This document shows positions 1-9,504 of a stretch of DNA of 60,193 bases, piece after piece. This DNA is from Verrucomicrobiia bacterium. GTDB lineage: Bacteria > Verrucomicrobiota > Verrucomicrobiia > Limisphaerales > CAIMTB01. The stretch spans positions 1 through 60,193 of the forward strand of contig JAHCBA010000039.1 of NCBI GenBank assembly GCA_019634625.1, in the 5' to 3' direction. Numbering within the stretch: position 1 is the first letter of the stretch; each line of letters opens with the position of its first letter. The notes under the pieces were generated by a model. It ran no database searches. It was not told the DNA's origin and was given only the letters and a program-made list of their open reading frames with translations. Made by a program: the position numbers and the translations under genes.

Positions 1-65
1 AGGTTACGGGGCGGTGAATTGACAAGGCAAGCGCCGGGGGGGCATGGTGACCGCCGTTCGCGAGC

Positions 66-139
66 GCGGGCGTAGCTTAGTGGTAAAGCTCCAGCCTTCC
101 AAGCTGGCTATGAGGGTTCGATTCCCTTCGCCCGCTCCA
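66..139 (+). tRNA. tRNA-Gly (anticodon TCC), CCA encoded
   Basis: The segment folds as a standard cloverleaf. The acceptor arms GCGGGCG (66-72) and CGCCCGC (129-135) pair perfectly, T136 is the discriminator and CCA is encoded at 137-139. The anticodon stem CCAGC/GCTGG encloses the loop CTTCCAA, giving anticodon TCC, which reads GGA glycine codons. The T arm has the usual GGTTCGATTCC core. The total length is 74 nt. Confidence 0.97.
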
Positions 140-147
140 CTTCCTGG

Positions 148-170
148 GGAATCCGTCTTCTGGGGATTCC
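148..170 (+). terminator. Hairpin just after tRNA-Gly, possible weak terminator
   Basis: The perfect 7-bp arms GGAATCC and GGATTCC are separated by a 9-nt loop and begin 9 nt after the tRNA CCA end. No T tract follows, so this may be a processing or attenuation structure and not an intrinsic terminator. Confidence 0.35.
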
Positions 171-228
171 GTATCCATCCGCCACGGTCAGGTTGCCACG
201 GGAATGCCGACAGGGTGAAGGTGGAGCC

Positions 229-897
229 ATGACGACGATGCTTCCGATCCGGGCGCTTCTGATTTCGTGGGTGAGCTGCATGACGGTGTGGGGGGCCGGG
301 GCGAGCCGGTTCGAGGACGACTTCCGGGGCGGGCCGGCATCGGGTTGGACCGTACTGCGGGAGCGTTCCGATGCCTGGCGGATCGGGGAGCGGGGACTGG
401 AGGTGCGGGCATTGCCGGGGAACCTGTGGGGCCCGGCGAACGATGCTCCGAACACGTGGGTGCGTCCGGCACCGGATCCGGAGAAGGGGCCGGTAACCGT
501 CACGGTCGAGGTGGAGAACCGTCCGACCGAGCAATACGAGCAGGTGAACCTGGTGTGGTATTACGACGACGGGCACCAGGTGAAGCTGGGCCAGGAGATG
601 GTGGACGGGAAGCTCTGCATTGTGATGGGGCGGGAGGAAGGAGACCGGACCCGGACCATTGCGATCGTTCCGATCGAGGCCGACGCCTGGGTGGTGGAGG
701 TGCGGTTCGAGGTGGAGGGGCGGACGATCAGGGGGTTGTTCCGGATGCCGGGATCGGAGGACTGGCGGGAAGCGGGTGTGTGCGATCTGCCGGTGAAGGG
801 GGAACCGAAGATCAGTCTTCAGGTGTACCAGGGGACGGACCGGGTGGAACGGTGGGCGCGGTTTGGTCGGTTCCGCATGGAACAGCGGCGGGAGTAG
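229..897 (+). CDS. Secreted concanavalin-A-like (DUF1349-type) domain protein
   Basis: The protein has 222 residues. An upstream in-frame ATG at 193 exists, but the ATG at 229 is preceded by a GGTGGA element and opens directly into a signal peptide (LLISWVSCMTVWGAGA). The mature part is one beta-rich domain with WTVLRERSDAWRI near the start and QVNLVWYYDD in the middle. These resemble the concanavalin-A-like fold found at the C-terminus of beta-xylosidases and in DUF1349 proteins, which usually bind or act near carbohydrates. No catalytic residues can be named. It stands alone between the tRNA and a convergent histidine kinase. A carbohydrate-binding role is an inference from the fold. Confidence 0.7.
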   Translation: MTTMLPIRALLISWVSCMTVWGAGASRFEDDFRGGPASGWTVLRERSDAWRIGERGLEVRALPGNLWGPANDAPNTWVRPAPDPEKGPVTVTVEVENRPTEQYEQVNLVWYYDDGHQVKLGQEMVDGKLCIVMGREEGDRTRTIAIVPIEADAWVVEVRFEVEGRTIRGLFRMPGSEDWREAGVCDLPVKGEPKISLQVYQGTDRVERWARFGRFRMEQRRE

Positions 898-1013
898 CCC
901 TGCAGCGACGCAGGGGTGGGGGGACAATGGAGACGGACATCGTCCGGACTAGACGTTGAGGCCGGGGGTCCGGGATGCGGCGGGTTCCGTCCGAACGATT
1001 TTCGGGCGACCGT

Positions 1014-3575
1014 TCAGGCGGGGACGGTTTCGTCCACGGGTTTGTCCACGGGTTCGATTCTGACGTCGGCCGGGGCGGGCAGGGATGGCGGCGGTTCGTC
1101 GTGGGTCCGGGCGGCATCCTCCCAACGGTCGAGGACCTTCTTCAGTTCGGCGAGGGTGACGGGTTTGGCGAGGTGATCATCCATGCCGGCGTCGAGGCAG
1201 CGTTCGCGGTCGCCGGTCATGGCGTTGGCGGTGAGGGCGACGATGGGGAGGCGCCGGCTGGGGGCATGGAGGAGGCCGACGCGCTGACGTTCCAGTTGGC
1301 GGATGGCGCGGGTGGACTCGTAGCCGTCCATGTCGGGCATGAGGCAGTCCATGAAGACGAGTTCGTAGGGGAAGCGCCGGACCATCTGCACGGCTTCGCG
1401 GCCGTTGCCGGCGACGTCCACGCGGCAGCCCAGACGTTCGAGCATGCGGATGCCGACGCGTTGGTTGACCGGGTTGTCCTCGGCGAGGAGGACGCGGCGG
1501 CGGGGGTGGTTGCCGTTGGGCTGGGTTGGGGGGGAGGGAACCGGGGATTGGGAGGGGTCCGGTGCCAGAGGCGGGGAGGAGGGACCGGGGGCAATGCGGA
1601 GGGGATGATTGGTCCAGGCCTGGGCAAGGACGTCCAGGAGCTGGCGGGGACGGACGACGGGTTTGAGGAGGAAGCCTGCGAAGCCGGCATCGAGGAAGCG
1701 TCGGGCGTCGCCGCGCTGGCTTCCCGAAGTGAGCATGATGAGGGCGGTCGAGCGGAGCGTGGGATCCTGGAGGATGCGGGCGCCGAGGGTCGCGCCGTCG
1801 GTCCCGGGCATGAGGTAATCGAGGAGGGCGATGTGGAAGGGTTCGCCGGCGGCGGCGGCGGACTGGAGGCATTCGAGGGCCTCGTCGGCGGAGGCGGCGG
1901 CGTGGCAAACCAGGTGCCAGCGATGGAGCTGGGTGGTGAGGACGCGGCGATTGATGTCGAGGTCGTCCACCACCAGGACACGGAGACGGGCGAGGTCGGC
2001 GGGATGAACGAGGGCTGCCGGACCTTCGTCGTGGGCGTGTGCGGGGGCGATGGGGAGGGTGAACCAGAAGGTGGAGCCGCGACCGGGCACGCTTTCGACG
2101 CCGATCGTGCCGCCCATGCGTTCGACGAGGCAGCGGCAGATGGCGAGGCCGAGTCCGGTCCCGCCGTAGCGGCGGGTGGTGGAGGAATCGACCTGTTGGA
2201 ACCGGTGGAACAGGATGGAGATCTTGTCGCGGGGGATGCCGATGCCGGTGTCGTGGATGGCAAAGCGGAGGCGGGGGGAGGGATGGTCGGGATGGTCGAT
2301 CCCGACCTGGAGGGCGACGTGGCCCCGGGCGGTGAACTTGATGGCGTTGCCGACGAGATTGAGGAGGACCTGACGGAACCGGCTGACATCGCCGAGGCCC
2401 TGCGGGAGGGAGTCGAGGCCGGGGTGGAGGACCAGTTCGATCTGCCTGGCCTCGGCCTGGGGGGCGAGGAGGTCGAAGACTTCCTCGACGGCGGCGGCGA
2501 CGGGGAAGGGGACGGATTCGAGGGCGAGGTGACCGGCCTCGATCTTGGAGAAGTCGAGGATGTCGTTGAGGAGGTTGAGGAGGGAGTGGCCCGAGGACTG
2601 AATGGTCTCGGCGTAGTCCCGCTGCTCGTCGGAAAGGGGGGTATCGAGGAGGAGGTTGGTGCAGCCGATGACACCGTTCATGGGGGTGCGGATTTCGTGG
2701 CTCATGGTGGCCAGGAAATCGCTCTTGGCGCGGTTGGCCTCCTCGGCGCGGGCGGCGGTCTGCTTCAGTTCGTCCTCGATGCGTATGCGTTCCTCGATTT
2801 CGAGGCGGAGGTCGCGGGTACGTTCCTCGACGCGGAGTTCGAGTTCCGAGTGGCTCCGGCGGAGGGCGTCGTCGCGCCCGGCGATCTCGTCGAGCATGGC
2901 ATTGAAGCTGTCGATGAGCGTGCCGATCTCGTCGGCGGTCCTCTTGCTGGCCCGGACACTGAAGTCCTTGTGCTCTCCGACGCGGCGGGCGACGCGGGTG
3001 AGATCGAGGATGGGCGAGGAGACGATGCGCTGGAGGCCGCTGGAGACGCCGAACGTGACAAGGAGCGAGACGAGGAGGGAGACGCCGAGGAGGCGGGCGT
3101 GGTGGTGGAGCCGGTCATGGAACTCGCGAAGATCCGACTGGAGGAGGACGGCGCCGATGGGCTGACCGTTGACGAGGATGGATCGATGGACGGTGAGGCG
3201 GTCCTTGTGGAACTCGTGTCCGCCGAGGGAAAGAAGATTAGGGCTGGCGGGATCGGCGGGAAGGCCCGGGCGTCGATACTCGGCGAAGGGCTGGCCGTCG
3301 CGGTCGTACACCCAGCCGGCGACAACGCCGGGTTCGGATTCGACGGACCCCAGGATACTGTGGGCGGTTTCCGGGTCCTCGAAGGTGAGCGCGGCGTCGA
3401 GGTTCCGGCCGACGACATCGGCGACGGTGGAAAGGTGGCGGACGGTGGTCTGGCGGAGGTTGAAGAGTTCCTGGGTGGCCAGTGCGAGGCCCAGGGCCAG
3501 CAGTCCGATGGCACTGGCGGCGACGATCACCAGGCTGAGCTTGCTGCGGATCGAAAGGCTCCGGAAGCGTGACAT
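1014..3575 (-). CDS. Hybrid sensor histidine kinase with two receiver domains
   Basis: The protein has 853 residues. It is membrane-anchored, with TM1 at about 12-34, an extracytoplasmic CHASE8-like sensor at 35-160, TM2 at about 161-182 and HAMP at about 183-240. A coiled coil leads to the HisKA box [15 protein letters not shown], with phospho-acceptor His293. A HATPase domain follows with its N, G1 and G2 boxes (DTGIGIP, GGTGLGL). Two receiver domains come last, with acceptor sites [11 protein letters not shown] and [11 protein letters not shown]. The start was chosen at ATG 3573-3575, 1 nt after the stop of the YfiR gene; the longer open frame upstream would overlap that gene. Gene order makes it the output arm of a TonB receptor-YfiR-kinase system. 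No separate response regulator or Hpt protein lies next to it. Confidence 0.93.
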   Translation of the reverse strand: MSRFRSLSIRSKLSLVIVAASAIGLLALGLALATQELFNLRQTTVRHLSTVADVVGRNLDAALTFEDPETAHSILGSVESEPGVVAGWVYDRDGQPFAEYRRPGLPADPASPNLLSLGGHEFHKDRLTVHRSILVNGQPIGAVLLQSDLREFHDRLHHHARLLGVSLLVSLLVTFGVSSGLQRIVSSPILDLTRVARRVGEHKDFSVRASKRTADEIGTLIDSFNAMLDEIAGRDDALRRSHSELELRVEERTRDLRLEIEERIRIEDELKQTAARAEEANRAKSDFLATMSHEIRTPMNGVIGCTNLLLDTPLSDEQRDYAETIQSSGHSLLNLLNDILDFSKIEAGHLALESVPFPVAAAVEEVFDLLAPQAEARQIELVLHPGLDSLPQGLGDVSRFRQVLLNLVGNAIKFTARGHVALQVGIDHPDHPSPRLRFAIHDTGIGIPRDKISILFHRFQQVDSSTTRRYGGTGLGLAICRCLVERMGGTIGVESVPGRGSTFWFTLPIAPAHAHDEGPAALVHPADLARLRVLVVDDLDINRRVLTTQLHRWHLVCHAAASADEALECLQSAAAAGEPFHIALLDYLMPGTDGATLGARILQDPTLRSTALIMLTSGSQRGDARRFLDAGFAGFLLKPVVRPRQLLDVLAQAWTNHPLRIAPGPSSPPLAPDPSQSPVPSPPTQPNGNHPRRRVLLAEDNPVNQRVGIRMLERLGCRVDVAGNGREAVQMVRRFPYELVFMDCLMPDMDGYESTRAIRQLERQRVGLLHAPSRRLPIVALTANAMTGDRERCLDAGMDDHLAKPVTLAELKKVLDRWEDAARTHDEPPPSLPAPADVRIEPVDKPVDETVPA

Positions 3576-3576
3576 A

Positions 3577-4212
3577 TCAGGGGGAGGGTTCGTTGGGTGC
3601 GCGGTGGATCCGTTGGGCAAGGCGCAGGAGTTGGGCGTGGACGCGGAGGTTGGCGGTGGAGGCGGAGGCGAGGTTGACCTCGAAGCGCAGGCGGGTGCCG
3701 TCACGAACCAGGTGAATGACGCCGCCGCGACGGGCGAATCCGTCGATCTCGCCGGTGGTGAGGGTTCCGGCGGTGTGGAGGGACTGGAGTGCTTCGGCGA
3801 GGCGCCAGTCGGCGTTGGCGGCGAAGTGGACGATGTGGCACGCGGGCAGGTCGCGCCAGGTCGGGGCGGGGCGCACGACGACGGGGCGTCCGTCGAGGCC
3901 GCGTTCGCGGAGGATGGATTCCAGGTCGGAGGCGAGTCTGGGGTCGGCCACGATGCCGAAGACCAACGGGGTGTCGGCCGACTCGAAGACGTGGGACGGC
4001 CAGGTGACGAAGCGGGCGAAGTTGAGGAGGAAGGCGGCCTTCAACTGGGATTCGGTGGGCGTCTGGGCGGCCGGGCTGGCGGCGCGGGCCGGCGCGAGAA
4101 GGAGGGACAGGCAGAGACCCAGTTGGAGGGCGGAAGAAAGGGCCCGCACAACGGCGTTTCCGGCCGCGCGGGGAAGCGGGACTGGATCGCGGTGGCTGGG
4201 GGTGGGGCCCAT
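3577..4212 (-). CDS. YfiR family periplasmic regulator (DUF4154)
   Basis: The protein has 211 residues with an N-terminal signal peptide ending near ARAASPA (about residue 46). The mature region begins ESQLKAAFLLNFARFVTWP, the typical opening of YfiR/DUF4154 proteins. GIVADP, the GRPVVVR segment and ACHIVHF follow as expected. YfiR of Pseudomonas binds in the periplasm to the CHASE8 sensor domain of the cyclase YfiN and represses it. Here the gene is 2 nt downstream of a TonB receptor and 1 nt upstream of a histidine kinase whose sensor looks CHASE8-like. The kinase is therefore the probable partner, which is an inference from the operon. Confidence 0.9.
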   Translation of the reverse strand: MGPTPSHRDPVPLPRAAGNAVVRALSSALQLGLCLSLLLAPARAASPAAQTPTESQLKAAFLLNFARFVTWPSHVFESADTPLVFGIVADPRLASDLESILRERGLDGRPVVVRPAPTWRDLPACHIVHFAANADWRLAEALQSLHTAGTLTTGEIDGFARRGGVIHLVRDGTRLRFEVNLASASTANLRVHAQLLRLAQRIHRAPNEPSP

Positions 4213-4214
4213 TT

Positions 4215-6323
4215 CTAGAAGCGGTAGGTGAGTTTGAGGCGGAATCCGAGGCCGTCCTGGGGGATGGTGTCCTGACGATGGTCTGCGGCCCCGGGGATGG
4301 CGTAGCGGGTGTCGAAGAGGTTGTAGAGGGTGGCTGAGGCGTCGAGGCCGGGGAGGAGTTCGCGTCCGAAGAGCGTCAGGTTGACGAGGGCGAAGTCATC
4401 GGCGGTGTTGCCGAGGAGGGTGCGGGATTCGCCGCGATAGCGGACTTCGAGGCCGGCGAAGAGCTTCTGCCGGTGGATCGGGGCGAGGAGGTGAAGGCGG
4501 GCGAGGTGCCGGGGGGAATTGCTGAGTTCGGCGCCGGTGGTGCAGTCTTCGGCCCGCTGGAGGGCGTAGCTTGCCTGGGCGATGATGCCGTGGCCCAGGT
4601 GGCTTTCCCAGGCGAGTTCGACGCCGTGGGACAGGGCGCGGTCGAGGTTGGCGTAGAAGATGGAGCCATCGTCCGGATCCACGGTCTGGGAGATGAGGTC
4701 GTCGATCGTGTAGCGGTAGGCGGAGAGGCGGAATCGATGGGCCGGGGCGAGGCGCTGTTCCCAGACGAGTTCGTAGGTGTCAATGGTCTCGGGGCCGAGC
4801 TGGTCGGAGGCGCGGAAGTTGCTGGCGGACAGATAGTGCTGCTCGAAGTCGTTGGGGGCGCGGAAGGCGCGGCCGTAGAGGGCCTTGAAGGTCGTCGAGG
4901 ACCATGGGTGGTAGATCAGTGCGGCCCGCGGATTCACGCTGTCGCCGAAGGACGAGTAGTGGTCGTAGCTCAGCCCGGCGATGAGGTGGAGGTCCTGAAG
5001 AAGGGCGATGTCGCCCTGGGCGAAGGCGCCGACATTGCGGCTTCCATGTTCGTCGTCCAGGTACACCGCCGGGGGGTCGTCGTCGGTATTGGACTGGAAT
5101 TGGCGGAGGTTCTCGCGGTAGTCGGCGCCGGCGATGAGGACGTGGCGGTCGGCGAGGGTGCGGTTGTACTGGATCTCGGCACCGGCCCATTCGCCGGCCG
5201 ACCGGTCCCGGTTGAGGATGACGCCTCCGGGGCCGGAGTCGTCCGCGTAGGGGTAGGTTCCCCGGTAGTGGTACCGGTCGTAGAAGACGCGGCCGAGAAG
5301 GCGGCTGTCGTCGTCGAGTTCGCGGTCGAAGGCGAGATCCAGGTAGGCGCGGGTGTCGCGGGTGGCTTCCCGGCCGTCATTGAAGACCGTGCCGTAGGAG
5401 GCGGTGGGGACGGTCTTGTCCCTTTGATTGAAGGCCCCGGTGAGGGTGAAGCCGCCGAGGGAGGCACGGGCGGAGAACCGGTACGCCTGTTCGTCGTCGA
5501 GGCGGCGGGCCCAGCCGTCGCCGTCCTCCGGGTTGTCGAACTCCGGGTAGTAGAGGGCGCTGTGGCCGGCGCTGTCGTAGAGGGAGGCGGAGGCGACGAG
5601 GTCGAGATCGTTCTGGAAGCGTTGACCGAAGGTGAGGCGGCCCGAGTAGGTGTCGAGGCTGCCCGCCTCGGCGGAGGCCTGGAGGCCATTGATGGCGGCG
5701 CCGGACTTGGTGACGACATGGACGACGCCCAGCAGGGCGTTGCTCCCGTAGAGGGTCGAGCCGGGTCCGGGGATGAACTCGATGCGCTCGATCAGGTCGA
5801 GATCGACGATCCCGTCGGCGCCCAGGTAGAAGCTGTCGTAGAGGTTGTCGTTGATCCGGTGGCCATCGACGAGCATGAGGACCCGCGAATTGTAGTCGCC
5901 CGGACGGAGGAAGCCGCGGACCCCGAGGTAGGAATAGTTGCGGTCGTTGGAGACGTAGAGGCCGGGGATGGCTCCGAGGGCTTCGCCGAGGTTGCGATAG
6001 CCGAAGTGTTCGATGTCGCGGGCGGTGAGGACGGTGACCGCGGCCGGGGCGCGGTTGGCCTTCTGGCTGAAGCGGGAGGCACCGTACACGGTGGGAACCT
6101 CGATCTTCATGAGGGCATCGAGGTCGAGGGCGGCCAGGTCGAGGGGGTCGGGGTCGGACGTGGCGGGGAGCTCGGCAGCCGGCAAGGGGGTGGTCAGGGC
6201 GCCCAGCAAGGCGGCCAGCGCGAGGCCGGGGGAAGATCCGTGCGGGCGGCTTCGGGCATCGGGGCCCCTGGAGACAGGGGGCCGAGGGTGGCGCCGGCTC
6301 TGGACTGGGAATGGATGAATCAC
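4215..6323 (-). CDS. TonB-dependent outer-membrane receptor
   Basis: The protein has about 702 residues from the GTG at 6321-6323. The start is uncertain: a longer open frame runs to 6488 but would overlap the NUDIX gene. After a signal sequence (ALAALLGALTTPLPAA), the plug domain shows VTVLTARDIEHFGY, the GALGAIPGLYVS region, LMLVDGHRIN and ERIEFIPGPGSTLYGSNA. These are typical of BtuB/cobalamin- or siderophore-type receptors. A 22-strand barrel is expected for the remainder, and the protein ends in LTYRF with the terminal aromatic residue needed for Bam assembly. It is the first gene of the receptor-YfiR-kinase operon, so it may act as a sensor, a transporter or both. No cobalamin riboswitch was recognised upstream. 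Confidence 0.92.
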   Translation of the reverse strand: MIHPFPVQSRRHPRPPVSRGPDARSRPHGSSPGLALAALLGALTTPLPAAELPATSDPDPLDLAALDLDALMKIEVPTVYGASRFSQKANRAPAAVTVLTARDIEHFGYRNLGEALGAIPGLYVSNDRNYSYLGVRGFLRPGDYNSRVLMLVDGHRINDNLYDSFYLGADGIVDLDLIERIEFIPGPGSTLYGSNALLGVVHVVTKSGAAINGLQASAEAGSLDTYSGRLTFGQRFQNDLDLVASASLYDSAGHSALYYPEFDNPEDGDGWARRLDDEQAYRFSARASLGGFTLTGAFNQRDKTVPTASYGTVFNDGREATRDTRAYLDLAFDRELDDDSRLLGRVFYDRYHYRGTYPYADDSGPGGVILNRDRSAGEWAGAEIQYNRTLADRHVLIAGADYRENLRQFQSNTDDDPPAVYLDDEHGSRNVGAFAQGDIALLQDLHLIAGLSYDHYSSFGDSVNPRAALIYHPWSSTTFKALYGRAFRAPNDFEQHYLSASNFRASDQLGPETIDTYELVWEQRLAPAHRFRLSAYRYTIDDLISQTVDPDDGSIFYANLDRALSHGVELAWESHLGHGIIAQASYALQRAEDCTTGAELSNSPRHLARLHLLAPIHRQKLFAGLEVRYRGESRTLLGNTADDFALVNLTLFGRELLPGLDASATLYNLFDTRYAIPGAADHRQDTIPQDGLGFRLKLTYRF

Positions 6324-6393
6324 GTGGAGTGCGACAGTGGCACTCCATGGACTAACGGCGTCATCCGCTCGAACTGAAGGTCCCGAGGCCGGA

Positions 6394-6903
6394 TCAAGGG
6401 GCCCGGCGGTTGCGGAACCGCCTCCAGATGAGGATGAAGCCGCTGGCGAAGTCTTCCGGGCGCCGGTCCACCCAGGACGACACGACATCCGGGTGGAACC
6501 ATTCGCCGCGGTCGATTTCCTCGGGTTGGAGTTGGAAGGGGCCGTCCGAGGCGCATCGGTACACCCAGACGAATTCGTGGCCGGTTTCGGGGCAGGCCCG
6601 GACGTAGAAAAGTCGTTGGGGCGGGGTATCGAGGGTCAGGCCGAGTTCCTCACGGAGTTCGCGGACGGCGCAGGGGTCGTAGTCTTCGCCGCGGTCGAGA
6701 TGCCCGGAAGCCGAGGAATCCCAGGTGCCGGGAAAGCAGTCTTTGCGGAGGGAACGCTTCTGGAGGAAGAGGCGTCCGGCGGAATCGAAGACCAGGACAT
6801 GGACGGCCCTGTGGTTCAGGCGGAGACGGTGCACTTCCGAGCGCGGCCGTTGACCGATGACGACGTCGTGGTCGTCCACCACATCGAAGATTTCCTCGCT
6901 CAT
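6394..6903 (-). CDS. NUDIX hydrolase (IPP-isomerase-like/YfcD type)
   Basis: The protein has 169 residues starting at MSEEIFDVVDD; the open frame extends upstream only through low-complexity sequence. A complete Nudix box is present: GHLDRGE followed by REL, REELGL (pattern GX5EX7REUXEEXGU). It coordinates Mg2+ for pyrophosphate-bond hydrolysis. The early segment NHRAVHVLVFDSAGRLFLQKR and the later ETGHEFVWVYR resemble the YfcD/isopentenyl-diphosphate isomerase-like branch. Substrates in this branch are rarely known. The gene lies 140 nt downstream of rsmA on the same strand and 70 nt upstream of the TonB receptor start. It is not clearly in either operon. Confidence 0.9.
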   Translation of the reverse strand: MSEEIFDVVDDHDVVIGQRPRSEVHRLRLNHRAVHVLVFDSAGRLFLQKRSLRKDCFPGTWDSSASGHLDRGEDYDPCAVRELREELGLTLDTPPQRLFYVRACPETGHEFVWVYRCASDGPFQLQPEEIDRGEWFHPDVVSSWVDRRPEDFASGFILIWRRFRNRRAP

Positions 6904-6994
6904 GTGGGGAGTGTCGGGGGAGGGCGGGGAAGGGGAAAGCGGGAAGAGGGAAGGGGAGGGGTGCGATCGGAGGGCCGAGCTCTGCGAGGCCGCA

Positions 6995-7040
6995 GGGGAG
7001 TGGAGCGATGGATTGAGGACTCGCGGAGCTCGTCCCTCCG
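6995..7040. repeat. Dispersed intergenic repeat, copy A
   Basis: The segment contains GAGTGGAGCG, then GGACTCGCGGAGCTCGTCCC. Closely related strings occur at 35420-35466 and 45021-45060, also between genes. The core is partly palindromic (GGAC...GTCC). It sits between the end of rsmA and the NUDIX start. Confidence 0.55.
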
Positions 7041-7043
7041 GGT

Positions 7044-7880
7044 TCACGGGACCGGGGTGTTAAGGAGGTGGGTGAGATCGGCGAAGGTCCCGGGGGGAAG
7101 GGTTTCGGCGCGGGCGTCGTCGGACAGGTGCAGGGCGGTCCAGGCGGGGGCGAGGCGTTCGTCGGGCCAGGCGGCGCGGAGGACTTTGCGGACGCGTTTC
7201 CGGCGCTGGGAGAAGGCGAGCTTCACGAGGCGGGAGTAGTTCCGGGCGGATTCGCGGGTGGGGGTCAGGGGTTGGGGGCGGCGGACGAGGCGGACGCAGG
7301 CGGAGGTGACATCCGGGACGGGGAAGAAGCAGGTGGCGGGGATGGGAAACGACGTTTCGACGGAGAAGGTGTGGGCGAGCAGGAGGGAGAGGATGCCATA
7401 GGCGCCGGTGCCGGGCCGGGCACGGATGCGGTCCACCACCTCGGCCTGGAGGGTCACAGTGGCAGACGTGGGGGGGAGGGGGAGCTGGGCGAGTTCGACG
7501 AGGATTGGGGAGCCGACGGAATAGGGGAGATTGGAGACGACGTGCTGGTCGGAGAGATCGGGTTGATCGCGGACCAGCCAGTCGAGGGCGTCGGCTTCGA
7601 GGATCTGAAGATCGGGGTGATGGGCGAGGCGCTCCCGAAGGATGGGGATGAGGCGGCGGTCTTTTTCGATGGCGAGGACCCGGGCCCCGGCGGCGAGGAG
7701 GACTTCGGTGAGGGGACCGAGGCCGGGCCCGATTTCGAGGACGCGATCTCCGGGGCGGATCCGGGCGAGTTCGACGATCCGGCGGAGCTGGTTGGCGTCG
7801 TGGAGGAAGTTCTGGCCGAGGGACCGGGTGAGGCGGAGTCCGCGGGCATCGAGGAGCTGGCGCATTTCAGAAGGCGTCAT
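7044..7880 (-). CDS. rsmA: 16S rRNA (adenine1518/1519-N6,N6)-dimethyltransferase
   Basis: RsmA/KsgA dimethylates two adjacent adenines in the 3'-terminal helix 45 of 16S rRNA late in 30S assembly, using S-adenosylmethionine. The protein has 278 residues from ATG 7878-7880; the frame is open further upstream but has no family similarity there. Diagnostic segments are SLGQNFLHD at the N-terminus, the SAM loop VLEIGPGLGPLTEVLL, the acidic loop end LAIEKD, and NLPYSVGSPIL, the catalytic NLPY motif. The helical C-terminal domain contains FFPVPDVTSACV and KLAFSQRRKRVRKVL, both typical. Length matches the family (about 260-290 residues). Confidence 0.96.
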   Translation of the reverse strand: MTPSEMRQLLDARGLRLTRSLGQNFLHDANQLRRIVELARIRPGDRVLEIGPGLGPLTEVLLAAGARVLAIEKDRRLIPILRERLAHHPDLQILEADALDWLVRDQPDLSDQHVVSNLPYSVGSPILVELAQLPLPPTSATVTLQAEVVDRIRARPGTGAYGILSLLLAHTFSVETSFPIPATCFFPVPDVTSACVRLVRRPQPLTPTRESARNYSRLVKLAFSQRRKRVRKVLRAAWPDERLAPAWTALHLSDDARAETLPPGTFADLTHLLNTPVP

Positions 7881-8136
7881 GTCTCGTTTTTGTAACGCTA
7901 CGTCCCTTGCGCCTTTTCGGAATGTGGGGAACCTAGGCGCGCACCGCCGTTCCACCCCCGGCCAAGACGTACCATGAAAACTGCGACCGACACGATGTTC
8001 CGCCCGGAGGCGTTGCGTGCCACCGGCCGGTGGTCGCCCGCTGAGGGGCGCCTGCAAGTCAACACGAGCGACTCGGATTCGCCGTTGCTGCGACTCCTGG
8101 CGCACCGCCTGCAACGGCGGGAACGGCGGCGGTTGT

Positions 8137-9504
8137 TCAGCACGCGGCCAGTTCCTCTCCCAGCGCGCGTATCGCCCGCGATAATTCCGTCTGCGGAATG
8201 ACCAGTGGCGGGGTGATTCCGATCACCTCGCCCTCGGGACCTTCCGGAAGGAGGATGAACCCGCGATCGAGCAGGCGCCGGACGACGCCCAGTGCGGCCG
8301 GGCCGTCCGGGCTTCCCGCCGGAGTGCGCAGTTCCAGGCCCTGCATCAATCCCACGCCGCGAGCGACGGCGGGACGTCCGCGTTTCGAGGTCTGGCGGGC
8401 GAGGGTGACAAGGTTGCTGGACAGGGACCGGCCCAGCCGTTCGGCGCGGGCGGGAAGACGGAGGCGGCGGAGTTCCCGGATCTGGGCGAGCGCCATGGCG
8501 CACCCGACCGGGTGTCCCAGGAAGGTGCTGGTGTGGATGGCTTCGCCGGTGCTCTCGGGCCAGGCGTCGTCCATGATCGATGCCCGTCCCACGCACGCGG
8601 AAAGGGGGAATCCGCCGGTCATGGCCTTGCCGAGGCAGACGACATCCGGGACGACCCCGACGCGATCCGAGGCGAACCAGCGTCCGGTGCGCCCGAAGCC
8701 GGTGTAGATCTCGTCGAGGATGAGGAGGATGCCGTGCTCGTCGGCGCATCGTCGGAGGAACGGAAGGAAGTCATCGGGCGGGACGCGGACGCCGCCGCGG
8801 GCCTGGATCGGTTCGACCAGGATCGCGCCGATGGGGTGATCGCGGAGGAGGCGGGGCAGGTGGGAACGGACGGCGTCCATCGAGGCGCCGGACGGCTCGT
8901 GGACATCCGGGAACGGGAGGAACCGGGCGAATTCGCGGAGCTGATCGCGGAAAGGATCCCGGAAGTGGGTTCGGTGGGTGGCGTTGAGGGCGCCGTAGCC
9001 GAGCCCGTGATAGGCGCCCTGAAAGGCGATGATGCCGGGCTTGCCGGTGGCGAGGCGGGCGGTCTTGAGGGCGGCCTCGACGGCTTCGAAGCCGCTGTTG
9101 GTGAAGAGCGTTTTTCCAGGGCCGGCCTGGTGACGTTCGAAGACCAGGCGGCTGAGTTCCCGGGCGAGTTCCCCTTTGAGGGCATGGGGATGAACGTCGC
9201 CCATGGCATGGAGGAGAGAGGCCATCTGGCGCTGGCCGGCACGGACTACGGCCGGGGCGGCATGACCCGCCGCGGCGACGCCAAAGGCGGCGGTGAGGTC
9301 GAGGTAGCGGCGGCCCTCAATGTCCCAAACGTGGGAGCCTCGGGCCCGGGTCCAGACGATCGGCCAGCCACCGTCGTGGGCGATGAAGGTGACATTGCGG
9401 CATTCGTGGCGCCGGAGCGTGTCGAGGACGGCGCGGGTTTTTCGGCCGGGCCGGGGCCTGGATCGGGAACCGGCGGGGCGAGGTGGTTTCGGGGGAGGTT
9501 TCAT
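8137..9504 (-). CDS. Class III PLP-dependent aminotransferase
   Basis: The protein has 455 residues. It is a fold-type I aminotransferase: the PLP-stacking region is FTNSGFEAVEAALK, the phosphate-handling region is YHGLGYGA, the cofactor aspartate lies in LILDEIYTGFGRTG (Asp274), and the Schiff-base lysine is Lys303 in CLGKAMTGG. The basic, Pro-rich first 25 residues are unusual and the true start could be later. The family includes acetylornithine, beta-alanine, taurine and diaminobutyrate aminotransferases; the sequence alone does not fix the substrate. The start codon overlaps the queE stop by 4 nt (ATGA), so the two are translationally coupled, but no functional link is obvious. Confidence 0.9.
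   Translation of the reverse strand: MKPPPKPPRPAGSRSRPRPGRKTRAVLDTLRRHECRNVTFIAHDGGWPIVWTRARGSHVWDIEGRRYLDLTAAFGVAAAGHAAPAVVRAGQRQMASLLHAMGDVHPHALKGELARELSRLVFERHQAGPGKTLFTNSGFEAVEAALKTARLATGKPGIIAFQGAYHGLGYGALNATHRTHFRDPFRDQLREFARFLPFPDVHEPSGASMDAVRSHLPRLLRDHPIGAILVEPIQARGGVRVPPDDFLPFLRRCADEHGILLILDEIYTGFGRTGRWFASDRVGVVPDVVCLGKAMTGGFPLSACVGRASIMDDAWPESTGEAIHTSTFLGHPVGCAMALAQIRELRRLRLPARAERLGRSLSSNLVTLARQTSKRGRPAVARGVGLMQGLELRTPAGSPDGPAALGVVRRLLDRGFILLPEGPEGEVIGITPPLVIPQTELSRAIRALGEELAAC

Noticed and set aside
975-3572. Long plus-strand open frame of 865 codons antisense to the histidine kinase
   Set aside because: Gly/Glu/Val-rich low-complexity product that mirrors GC-rich codons of the kinase on the other strand; no domain.
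6324-6393. Looked for a cobalamin riboswitch upstream of the TonB receptor
   Set aside because: Only 70 bp to the NUDIX gene, and no B12-box-like sequence was seen.
7974-8201. 75-codon plus-strand frame between rsmA and the aminotransferase
   Set aside because: It overlaps the aminotransferase end in antisense, has no recognisable domain and no clear ribosome-binding site.
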